Of a stretch of 64,000 bases of DNA, positions 56,110 to 64,000 are shown one piece after another. The position numbers and the translations under genes are program-made. This DNA is from Saprospiraceae bacterium (GTDB taxonomy: Bacteria; Bacteroidota; Bacteroidia; Chitinophagales; Saprospiraceae): assembly GCA_016714985.1 (NCBI GenBank), contig JADKBS010000006.1, forward strand, positions 186,001 through 250,000. Reading direction: 5' to 3'. Every line of letters starts with the position of its first letter. Position 1 is the first letter of the stretch. Under the pieces are notes generated by a model. It did no database searches and was not told the DNA's origin. It worked only from the letters and a program-made list of their open reading frames with translations.

Positions 56110-57536
56110 GGCACCAGGTTTGGGTTTTGAAAAAGGTGGGCCTCTACACCCCCCACTTTCCTGGTGAAAACGGGCTGCCAATGCTTTCTAAGGACATCCC
56201 TTTCTTTTTCCGAGAAATCGTTCATAATATTTGAATAGAAAACATAGCAGTTGTTCACTAAGTCTTTTTCGACAAAACCCTTGCCCTCTTCACTCAAATC
56301 ATGGTACCTCCTTGGGCCGATGTTCGGAAATGCCGTCCCTACTTTTTCAAATGGGATGTCGTGTTCTAAAACATACTGCTGAACCTGCCACTGTAGGCCA
56401 TACCAAGGTAGGTGCGCAAGGGTAGAATCCCAACCCATTGATATTTTAGGCGGGTAAATCCAGCAATTGCCCGTAACCAATCCTATGCCGACAATTGGTT
56501 TTGAAATTTTCTTAAACCATTCAATACTGGATTGAGCGGCAGATTTTTCTATCAAGTAAAGGGTGGAAATGTTCAAGGCTACGAAAAAAGGCAGCAAGTA
56601 CCTGTGCGCAAGCAATCCTTTATAGAACAATTGAATGGGTACAATTGCTATAAAGACAAAAAACAGCAATGCCATCAACTGCCAGCCCTTGTCCTTCCGA
56701 TTGATTTTCAATTTGGGTGTTTTTGCCTTCCTGTATCCAAATAGCACAGTTGCAAAAAGTACAATCCAAACGAAGACCCGACCAAAATCAAGGCACCGCC
56801 AGCCAAGGACCATGATGTTCTTGGCGAAACCTCGAATGTCAACGGTTTCAAAACTTGGGGACCAAGTAGAAGTTGCATGGTGCCCCATCCATCCGGTTTT
56901 CTGCCAATGGTAAATCAGGAAGGTTGCAGCAAGCAAAATTCCAGGAAAGAATGGGATGAACCTCCGTAACACGTTGCGAATGGAAAAGCCATCATCCTCC
57001 ACGAAAATGGCAAATGCAAAAAGCCCCATGCACAACATCATACCCCTCATGCTTATCAAGCTCAGTACCACGATGGAAACCCCGAGCATTGCCCATTTTT
57101 TTTCCAAAATTGCCCAAATCGCCATCAAAAAGAAACATGTGAGGACGATATCGGGGCTTACCAATATGGCTTGGCTTGCAAGTACCGGATCAGCAAAGCA
57201 GAATAAACAGAGCCAAGGAGCGAGTTGCTTTCCAAATAGCTTTGACCCAATCTGAAAAAGAAGATAAACAATCCCGAAAAGGAAAGGAAGCATTGCAAAA
57301 TGACTGACTGGCAGTGTTTTTCCAAACACTTTCCAGGCCGTAGCCATATAAACCCCAAACAATGGAGGGTGCCCACTATCTATTTCGTTGGGTAAGATGA
57401 GTGATTGAAAGCCTGTTTCATAGATATAATGACCTTGCTTGGACGCTAGTTGCACAGTGTCCCAAAAGAAGTTGTTGTCCCTTACCAAGTATGTTACCAG
57501 TAAGAGCGAAACAAAAAACCAAATTTGTTTTGACAT
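56097..57536 (-). CDS. ArnT/PMT-like family 39 glycosyltransferase
   Basis: 479 residues with about ten to twelve membrane segments. The first periplasmic loop holds the acidic residues of NNFFWDTVQLASKQ, followed by SGHPPLFGVYMATAWKVFG; such HPPL motifs are typical of lipid-linked sugar transferases (ArnT, PMT). It likely transfers a sugar from a polyprenyl phosphate to lipid or protein. The ATG at 57536 overlaps the pyrG stop (TAATG), so expression is coupled to CTP synthase. Confidence 0.82.
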   Translation of the reverse strand: MSKQIWFFVSLLLVTYLVRDNNFFWDTVQLASKQGHYIYETGFQSLILPNEIDSGHPPLFGVYMATAWKVFGKTLPVSHFAMLPFLFGIVYLLFQIGSKLFGKQLAPWLCLFCFADPVLASQAILVSPDIVLTCFFLMAIWAILEKKWAMLGVSIVVLSLISMRGMMLCMGLFAFAIFVEDDGFSIRNVLRRFIPFFPGILLAATFLIYHWQKTGWMGHHATSTWSPSFETVDIRGFAKNIMVLGWRCLDFGRVFVWIVLFATVLFGYRKAKTPKLKINRKDKGWQLMALLFFVFIAIVPIQLFYKGLLAHRYLLPFFVALNISTLYLIEKSAAQSSIEWFKKISKPIVGIGLVTGNCWIYPPKISMGWDSTLAHLPWYGLQWQVQQYVLEHDIPFEKVGTAFPNIGPRRYHDLSEEGKGFVEKDLVNNCYVFYSNIMNDFSEKERDVLRKHWQPVFTRKVGGVEAHLFQNPNLVPCEN

Positions 57537-59136
57537 TACTTCAAGCAAGCCTTTACAAAATCAACGAAAAGCGGGTGTGGGTTCTCGACCGTGCTTTTCA
57601 ACTCTGGGTGAAATTGTACACCAACAAACCAAGGATGGCCCTTAAGCTCTACTATCTCAACGAGATTGTTTTCTTGGTTGATGCCAGTCGGCAACAAACC
57701 CGCTTTTTCCATCTGTTCCAAGTAGTCGTTGTTAAATTCGTATCGGTGGCGGTGCCGCTCACTGATTTGGAGCGACCGATAGGCTTTATTGGCATTTGAA
57801 CCTTTTTTCAAATCACAGGTGTAGGCTCCAAGCCGCATGGTCCCACCTTTTTTGGTGATTTTTCGCTGTTCAGGCATAAGGTCAATCACCGGGTTCTCCG
57901 CTTTTGGGTTGACCTCCGCCGAGGCAGCACCTGGTAAGTTCAAGACATTTTGTGCAAATTCCACTACCGCACACTGCATCCCCAGACAGATGCCAAAGAA
58001 AGGCATTTTTGTTCCCTGGCATATTTGATGGCATTGATTTTACCTTCAATACCACGCTCTCCAAATCCAGGAGCTACTAAAATCCCATCGTACTCTTCCA
58101 GTCTCTGCCTTACCTCTTCAGCCGTTCCAATCAACGTTTCTGAATGGATGGGTACCACTTTTACCCTACACTCGTTGACCGCTCCTGCATGTATGAATGC
58201 CTCGAAAATGGATTTATAGGCATCTTGGAGTTCGTGGTATTTGCCAATCAACCCAATTCTCACAGCATGAACGGGATTTTTAAGCCTCCCCAAGAAGGCT
58301 TTCCAAGGGGCGAGGTCAGGTTCCTTGCGGTCTGGCAAGCGGAGCTTCAACATGACAGTGGCATCCAGTTTTTCCTTGGCCATCAATAATGGCACATCAT
58401 AAATGGTTTCGGCATCAATTGCCTCCACCACTGAGCCTATGTCCACATTGCAGAACAAGGCCAGTTTCCGCCGGATGTCCATGTTGATGGAATGTTCTGT
58501 ACGACACACAAGTATATCAGGTTGGATACCCGCACTGAGTAACTCTTTTACAGAGTGCTGTGTTGGCTTCGTCTTTAGCTCCTTGGCTGCATTGAGGTAA
58601 GGGATAAGTGTCAAGTGAATGACCATGCAATTGTCACGGCCAAGTTCCCAGCGAAGCTGCCGGAGTGCTTCTAGGTAGGGTAGGGACTCGATATCCCCAA
58701 CCGTACCGCCCAATTCCGTAATGACAATATCGTACTTATTGGTGGCCCCAAGGAGCTGTGCCCGGCGCTTGATTTCATCCGTGATATGAGGGATGACCTG
58801 CACCGTTTTTCCAAGGTAATCTCCGGCCCTTTCTTTGTTGATGACGGTCTGGTAGATCCGCCCGGTGGTCACGTTGTTCGCTTGGGAGGTTGGGGTGTTC
58901 AAGAAGCGTTCGTAGTGGCCCAAATCAAGGTCGGTTTCCGCCCCGTCGTCGGTCACATAGCATTCCCCATGTTCGTATGGGTTCAAGGTCCCTGGGTCAA
59001 CGTTAATGTAAGGGTCGAATTTTTGGATGGTGATACTGAAGCCTCTTGCTTGAAGGAGTTTGGCGAGCGAAGCTGAAATGATGCCTTTTCCCAAAGAAGA
59101 TGTAACGCCGCCCGTAACGAAAATGTACTTAGCCAT
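57536..59136 (-). CDS. pyrG: CTP synthase (one apparent single-base deletion)
   Basis: Converts UTP to CTP with ATP and glutamine. The N-terminal synthetase domain shows FVTGGVTSSLGKGIISASL, YINVDPGTLNPYEHGE and ELGGTVGDIES; the C-terminal class I glutamine amidotransferase has the nucleophile in FFGICLGMQCAVVEFA and the His in GVQFHPELKS. The frame breaks at a run of five T (58006-58010 on the plus strand); one extra base joins AREQ to MPFFGICLG. Restored length 533 residues, normal. Start at 59136 (MAKYIFVTGG). The gene is essential, so the break is almost certainly an error. First gene of the pyrG-GT39-TrmH-EVE operon. Confidence 0.95.
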
Positions 59137-59229
59137 GAAAAGAATTAAAATGTAAAAAGGAAAAAGCAAAAGGAATTGGGCGATAATCCCAATTTACATC
59201 TACTTTTTCCTTTCTTGTGTTACGGGATG

Positions 59230-59237
59230 CAAAGGTA
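59230..59237 (-). promoter_or_regulatory. Probable promoter -7 element of pyrG
   Basis: TACCTTTG on the minus strand, with a TTTG 23 bases further up (59261-59264), about 100 bases before the pyrG start. Confidence 0.5.
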
Positions 59238-59288
59238 AGAATGTTGGCAAGAAAGCCATTCAAAAAGGCAAATGATTTTCGACAGGCC

Positions 59289-59837
59289 TTATCGTCCCTT
59301 CCATATCACTTCTTCGGCGCCTACTTGTTGTCCCAATTTTCGGGCAAGCACAAAAAGATAATCCGATAATCGGTTCAAGTATTTTAGTACTTCAGCTGCT
59401 ACGTTTTCTTCCATGCTCAAAGCTACAACCAATCGCTCGGCCCGACGGCAAACGCACCTTGCAACATGGCAATTTGATACGACCAAATGCCCCCCTGGCA
59501 AAATGAAATTTTTGAGTTGGGGCAAGCTGCTTTCCATTGCATCTATTTCATTTTCAAGCAATTGGATGTCGTCATTCGTCAACGACGGAATCGACAACTG
59601 CTTTTCAGGGTCGGTGGCGAGGTTAGCCCCTAAGTCAAAAAGGCGGTTCTGAACCTCGAAAAGTATGGAGCGGATATGGCTGTCCTGTGAACTATCACGC
59701 ACGAGGCCAAGAAAGGAATTGAGTTCATCTACTGTTCCATAGCACTCAATTCGCAAATGGCTCTTGGGCAATCGTTTTCCACCGAACAAGGCGGTTTGGC
59801 CTTCGTCTCCTGTCTTTGTATAAATTTTGAATGCCAT
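59289..59837 (-). CDS. Cob(I)alamin adenosyltransferase, PduO type
   Basis: Adenosylates cob(I)alamin to make coenzyme B12. 182 residues, normal length. Motifs: KIYTKTGDEGQTALFGGKR with the ATP-binding TGDxGxT, YGTVDELNSFLGLVR, FILPGGHLVVSNCHVARCVCRRAER and LNRLSDYLFVLARK. A dispersed hairpin repeat lies directly upstream, in the place of a normal leader. No cobalamin riboswitch is seen. Confidence 0.93.
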   Translation of the reverse strand: MAFKIYTKTGDEGQTALFGGKRLPKSHLRIECYGTVDELNSFLGLVRDSSQDSHIRSILFEVQNRLFDLGANLATDPEKQLSIPSLTNDDIQLLENEIDAMESSLPQLKNFILPGGHLVVSNCHVARCVCRRAERLVVALSMEENVAAEVLKYLNRLSDYLFVLARKLGQQVGAEEVIWKGR

Positions 59838-59864
59838 GTTGTATGGTTTGATTTGTTTTCAACT

Positions 59865-59991
59865 TAACTGCTTAGCAGGGAGCGTTTTTGGAGAAAATAT
59901 TCTAATCCCCCAAAAAAACACTCAATAATGTGGGAGGGGGTAGGGGAAATGAATTTTTTCTGTCATCTCACACACCCTAAAAATAGTTAGT
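59865..59991 (-). repeat. Dispersed intergenic hairpin repeat, copy C
   Basis: Inverted relative to copies A and B. Read on the minus strand it starts AACTATTTTTAGGGTGTGTGAG, holds the T-rich/A-rich hairpin GTGTTTTTTTGGGGG ... CTCCAAAAACGC, and ends CCCTGCTAAGCAGTT. It fills nearly the whole gap between the cobalamin adenosyltransferase gene and the lipoprotein gene. Confidence 0.7.
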
Positions 59992-60000
59992 TTTTAACTA

Positions 60001-60609
60001 TTAATTGGAACGTTCCGGCATGCCATTGGAAATGTTCATTGCTTGTACGATTGCTGGAACGACCCTTTCCATGGATGGGCGGTCTTTCAACGAAAATTCG
60101 ATGTACTCCATTTCTTTGTCAAACTTTCCGTCTATGAAAAGTTGCACCTTGGGCCGACCTTCCTTGACTTTTATTTTCAGTCCAGGGTGCTTGCGAGGGT
60201 GGAAGTCCGGTAGCAGCAGTATCCCATTATTCCTGCGCTGGAGGTCTGCCACTTTCACTACACTAAGGTAGGTATGGCCGTTTAATTTATTTTCAATCCG
60301 CAAGTTCAGCTTTTCATCTACCGATACCGTTACGTCGCCTACATCTGGCACGATTCCTTTCGATTTGTTGAACTCTTCTTGTAGGGCAATGAATGACTGC
60401 CTAAGCCTACCCAAGGTGTCAGATTCTTGCAAGGCGGACGACCTCATGGATTCGAGCGAGGGCGAAGTGGCTGGGTCTGAGGTAATCGGTGCTGAAGGTG
60501 CGGTGTTGGACGGATTGGCTGGTGTTGGGCTGTTGGTTTCGTTAGCAGTTTCATTTTTGCAGGCATAGAGGAAGCTTGCAAAAACTAATAGTAAAAACAG
60601 CTTTTTCAT
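60001..60609 (-). CDS. Lipoprotein of unknown function
   Basis: 202 residues. Lipobox SFLYAC, a Pro/Thr/Ser-rich linker to residue ~55, then a mixed alpha/beta domain (VTVSVDEKLNLRIENK, LLLPDFHPRKHPGLKIKV, FIDGKFDKEMEYIEFSL). Its stop codon adjoins hairpin repeat copy C. A TAACTTTG -7-like element at 60693-60700 may drive it. I do not recognise a family. Confidence 0.75.
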   Translation of the reverse strand: MKKLFLLLVFASFLYACKNETANETNSPTPANPSNTAPSAPITSDPATSPSLESMRSSALQESDTLGRLRQSFIALQEEFNKSKGIVPDVGDVTVSVDEKLNLRIENKLNGHTYLSVVKVADLQRRNNGILLLPDFHPRKHPGLKIKVKEGRPKVQLFIDGKFDKEMEYIEFSLKDRPSMERVVPAIVQAMNISNGMPERSN

Positions 60610-60760
60610 AGAAATTTCTCGATTTTGGTTGCCATGCTAATTAATTGCAGAAAATGGGTTGCCGTCAATTGCTGGCTTGAACAAATCACCGGCAAAGTTA
60701 ATACCAGTTTGCCAAATGGGGACAAACGAAGATTTCATGACGAAAGGAACCAGGATTCAC

Positions 60761-62724
60761 CTATTTGACCTCGATAATTTCCACCCTGCGCTCCCTTGAT
60801 GCACCAACGCTGTAAATACTGTTACGTTCATCGAAAAGATCGTCGCTGATTCCAGTTTCGGCCTGGCTTTCGCCGTAGGGAGCATCACTTATGACCAATT
60901 TTTCATTTTTCAAGAAAGGTTCAAAAACCGAATCCTGCCATTCAGAAAAATGATTTCGCAGGCTGCTTATTCTGCGTTGCGCAAGGTAGTCGTTGTAGTC
61001 CGATTTTGCACGGGGGCTTGTGTAGCCTTTTATGACGATTTCGACCCGTTCGCCCCCATTCAGTCGCTTCAGCAAGATCTTACTGAAAAGCTGCAAGTGG
61101 TCATGGCCTTTTTTTACTTCGCCCTCAAAGAAATCCAAAATCTTGAGGGTGGCTTCATTCCGCTCATCTTCGTTGGTTATTGGCTGTATGTATTGCTCCA
61201 CGAATTCGTTTTTCCTTTGAAAAAAACGCCCATAGGTTTCTATGTAGGTTTTCTTTGTGGCAATCTTGTTCGTTCGTTTGTCTGGTTCGTCATTGTCGAA
61301 ATAAAGGGCAAGCGGAAGGAAGTCCTCCAGCTTTTCAAAGGTCTTTATCGGAGGCGAAGGCTGAATAGTCAAGGGGGGCGTTGGAATCGGGTTGGTTGGC
61401 CTTGATGGTAAATCTTCAAAACTCACCTTATATATATCGTGACAACAAGCCTTGTTCTCTGGGTCTAGATAAAAGGAGCCGGGTCGGTTCGAGGACAGGT
61501 ATGCCCCTTTGCCATCGGCATTTGGGGCATAGTATAGGTCGTGGAAACTGGAGTTCATGGGTTTGCCCAAGTTCCTTATTTCACCCCAACTAGATTTTTC
61601 GCCCTTAGGAAACCGCTCAATGTAGAAAATATCATAGCCACCGATGCCACTCCTACCATCTGAACTGAAGTATAGCCTATTGGATGGGGAGTGAAAAAAA
61701 GGCGTAATATCGTTTTCAGGGGTGTTTAAGTCGCCCACGTTAACCGGCTCGCCAAACTTGCCTTCTTGGATTTGGCATTTCCATATATCGAGCTTGCCTT
61801 TGCCCCCGGGCCTGTCAGAAACAAAATACAGGGACTCCTCCATGTGCTGCGAATCGAAGGCAATATTCGGCTGGGTAGCTGTGAATCCATCCATATTGAT
61901 GCTATTGGGCAAGATGATTGGCGTTTTTGACCATTTGCCACGCTTGTCCTTGTCCCTGAAGGCAATTTTACACCGAATGGAAGAGGCATTCACATAATCA
62001 CAAATCGTGAAATACAGCCGTTGTCCATCAGGACTGATGGTTGTGTGCGCCGTCAATTTTTTTTCATCGTTGAAATTGTTGGGCATCAGCTTGCCTCTCC
62101 CCTTGTTATCCGAAAACAGCACTTTGGAGAGTTTTCGTTTCGGGCGGTTCTTATCACTAGGAAGGTCAAAACGATAAGTTGTGAAATAAGTGGTGCCATT
62201 AACTTCCACAGCCCCAAACTCCGAAAATGGTGTGTTGGTTTTTTTGTCGAGATGTGCCAAGCCAATTTTTTTATCTGCTACGAAAACCGTGTCCAAGGAA
62301 GCCCAATCACAAACGCTGATTTCTTGGATAGCCCAGTCGGTGTAGTAATTGGGGTCTTCGTTTTTTGAAATAAATGCCTCGAACATTGTTTTTGCCTCCT
62401 GGTATTTCCCAAGGCATTTTTTCACTTGCCCCAACCAAAAGGCAGCCAATCCAAACTTTCCGGAATCGCTGCTCGAAACTACTTTGGTATAATACTCCTC
62501 GGCTATCTCGAAAGCATTGAAATGACGTGCCACCTCTGCGTATTTGAACCAAAGCCCGGCATCGTCGGGCATTCGTTTCATGGCCTCCTTATAATGGAAT
62601 ATAGCCGTGAAGAAATCGTTTTCATTGAATGCCTTGTCACCTGCTTTTCGAAGGCAATGGCTGGTTGGCACCAACCAATAACAGTTAAAAATAGAAAGAA
62701 AATGGCAAGGCCGAAGGCACGCAT
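60761..62724 (-). CDS. OmpA family protein with TPR and PD40 repeats (one apparent single-base deletion)
   Basis: The true start is the ATG at 62724, which opens a signal peptide (MRAFGLAIFFLFLTVIGWCQ). One base is missing near 62644, so without correction the signal falls out of frame; adding it joins AIAFEK to AGDKAFNENDF and gives 654 residues. Domain order: N-terminal TPR-like repeats (~25-130), PD40/WD40-like beta-propeller blades (SPDGQRLYFTI, YFVSDRPGGKGKLDIW, YFSSDGRSGIGGYDIFY) and a C-terminal OmpA-like peptidoglycan-binding domain (VEIVIKGYTSPRAKSDYN, LAQRRISSL, SRERRVEI). This order is that of PorE-like T9SS-linked proteins, though no carboxypeptidase-like domain is seen. Confidence 0.87.
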
Positions 62725-62764
62725 AAAAGGATTTTTTAGCCAAGGTAGGGAAAATGACGGACAA

Positions 62765-63661
62765 TCATCTCATAGCCTCAGCGATGCGGTTCGGATAATC
62801 GGTGATGATGCCATCAACGCCCCAGCGCCTAAGTTTTCTCATGGATTTGACATCATTCACCGTCCATGGGATGACCTTGATGCCTTTTCTGTGCAAAGCT
62901 TTTACATCTTTTTTGCGAAGCAATTTGTGGTCAGGGCTATAGATGGGTGGCTGGAAGTCTATCAATTGTAAGTTGGCCTCATGGCCGTCCTTGTTTTCTA
63001 CCAAAAATGCAAGGGTCAGACCCGGGGCCAATTCATGAACGGCCTTAATGGCCCTGGTATCGAAAGATTGGACACAGCTCAATTGGCTGATTTTCAGCCG
63101 TTCCAGTTCAGCTATTACCAGTTTTACAAAATCTTCTACCTTGGGGGTGAAAATGCCATCGCCCTGTGGGTGGCTTTTTATCTCGATATTGAAGCGGGGC
63201 ATGGGGCGACTTGCCGCTTCGCAATGCACCCTAACAGCGGCGACCACATCCTCTAGGGAAGGCTTGTACGTTGATAGTCTGTTCTGTTCTGGGAACCGAC
63301 TATTTCCCCGACTCCCGCAATCGTACTGCTTTATTTGCTCATAGGTCAAATCCATGATGCGCAAGCTCATGGCCTCGTTCTTTGCGACTGCACTTCCATC
63401 AGGTTTCGTGCAGATGGTTTCCGACATCCATGGCTCGTGGCTCACAATAAGCTCCTGGTCTTTGGATACGGCCAAATCCAATTCCAAAGTCGTGACTTCG
63501 TTAAACTCCAAAGCCTTGAGAAAGCCTGACACAGTGTTCTCTGGCAATATCCCACGACAGCCTCTATGGCCTTGCCAATCAAAGGTTTGTGCATTCAAAT
63601 TGTCCATTGGTAACATGGTCAAAACACTTACGTAAACAGCGGTGAAAAAAACTGATTTCAT
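62765..63661 (-). CDS. Glycerophosphodiester phosphodiesterase family protein
   Basis: Cleaves glycerophosphodiesters to glycerol-3-phosphate and an alcohol. 298 residues, signal peptide (FFTAVYVSVLTMLPM). Motifs: WQGHRGCRGILPENT (catalytic His and Glu), LELDLAVSKDQELIVSHEP (metal ligands, second His), FNIEIKSHP and WGVDGIITDYPNRI. The signal suggests a periplasmic location. It is divergent from the last gene, with 108 bases between. Confidence 0.92.
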   Translation of the reverse strand: MKSVFFTAVYVSVLTMLPMDNLNAQTFDWQGHRGCRGILPENTVSGFLKALEFNEVTTLELDLAVSKDQELIVSHEPWMSETICTKPDGSAVAKNEAMSLRIMDLTYEQIKQYDCGSRGNSRFPEQNRLSTYKPSLEDVVAAVRVHCEAASRPMPRFNIEIKSHPQGDGIFTPKVEDFVKLVIAELERLKISQLSCVQSFDTRAIKAVHELAPGLTLAFLVENKDGHEANLQLIDFQPPIYSPDHKLLRKKDVKALHRKGIKVIPWTVNDVKSMRKLRRWGVDGIITDYPNRIAEAMR

Positions 63662-63769
63662 CTTGAGGAAGATTGTCGTTTGGGCAAAACTACGACCTCC
63701 CCAAGAAGCAATGCAGGAACATTTCTAAAATTAACGCTAAATTTCGCCGATTTTTAAAACCCTGTACAA

Positions 63770-64000
63770 ATGGAAAAATATCTTTTCTTGTTTTTCACCT
63801 CATTTTTTGCTGGCATCGGGCTGATAGCACAATCCGACGCCATCAAGAACCTAGAGAAAACCACCTTAAAAGTAACCGGAGAGGATTTCATCAATAATGC
63901 ACTTACCCTTGCTGAATGGCATTTCAACGAAGGCTTTTATGAAAAATCGGTTGAATGGGCCGATAAAGCAGGTGACGCCGCCAAGAAACTGAAGAACAAA
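63770..64000 (+). CDS. Secreted protein with a helical repeat-like start (3' partial)
   Basis: The first 77 codons of a gene that continues beyond the window: a signal peptide (YLFLFFTSFFAGIGLIAQ) and a helical, TPR-like stretch (EDFINNALTLAEWHFNEGFY, VEWADKAGDAAKKLKNK). Such starts are common in Bacteroidetes TPR-containing sensor kinases and other TPR proteins; the class cannot be decided from this part. Confidence 0.7.
   Translation, partial: MEKYLFLFFTSFFAGIGLIAQSDAIKNLEKTTLKVTGEDFINNALTLAEWHFNEGFYEKSVEWADKAGDAAKKLKNK

Overview
The window looks like a chromosome segment of a Bacteroidota bacterium, most likely a Saprospiria-type organism (Lewinella/Haliscomenobacter relatives). The evidence is: several secreted proteins ending in a type IX secretion (T9SS) sorting domain with an SPNP-type motif; Bacteroidetes-type promoters (TTTG, about 19 bases, TAnnTTTG) in front of tRNAs and genes; TamL, DUF1573, CtlX and GEVED families; many lipoproteins; and a PduO-type cobalamin adenosyltransferase. 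No prophage, CRISPR array or intact insertion sequence is visible.

Layout. 1-4.2 kb: 3' part of a secreted sugar dehydrogenase fused to 12 SprB-like repeats. 4.4-10.1 kb: ABC-F ATPase, IscA-type protein, small membrane protein, dnaA, tRNA-Ser(GCU) and tRNA-Pro(UGG). 10.1-10.7 kb: decayed group II intron lying directly behind the tRNA-Pro terminator. 10.9-15.3 kb: two related T9SS-sorted proteins. 15.4-20.4 kb: Tat-exported class V aminotransferase, SlyD, acyl-CoA carboxylase beta subunit, small conserved proteins and a MORN-type lipoprotein. 20.6-31.1 kb: T9SS subtilase, lipoprotein, purB, gamma-glutamyltransferase, acyl-CoA dehydrogenase, alkaline phosphatase. 31.6-43.2 kb: heptose kinase, SAM-I riboswitch and homoserine dehydrogenase, lipoproteins, pepT, DUF1573 protein, ctlX, sppA, TrmH. 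43.2-46.6 kb: tamL and ubiA. 46.6-54.6 kb: a minus-strand surface-polysaccharide region (SGNH proteins, MBOAT acyltransferase, two GT2 glycosyltransferases, a pseudo-receiver/sugar transferase fusion, a response regulator). 55.1-59.1 kb: pyrG-GT39-TrmH-EVE operon. 59.3-64 kb: cobalamin adenosyltransferase, lipoprotein, OmpA/TPR/PD40 protein, GDPD, and the start of another secreted protein.

A caution for every reader: nine genes, including dnaA and pyrG, are each interrupted by one (ABC-F: two) single-base length changes, nearly all in short homopolymers. In all nine, restoring the base gives one open frame of normal family length. I read these as sequence errors, not pseudogenes, and annotate the genes as single CDSs. 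The group II maturase remnant is different: it carries five point-mutation stops in one frame and is a true fossil.

The most interesting non-coding signals are: a three-copy dispersed hairpin repeat (6.7, 19.7 and 59.9 kb); a 62-bp perfect zero-spacer palindrome (20.5 kb); a likely orphan small RNA with a textbook promoter (28.5-28.65 kb); terminator-ended structured leaders before purB and the heptose kinase gene; a 149-bp tandem repeat between glycosyltransferase genes; and a Uma2 nuclease gene fragment inside the acyltransferase cluster.
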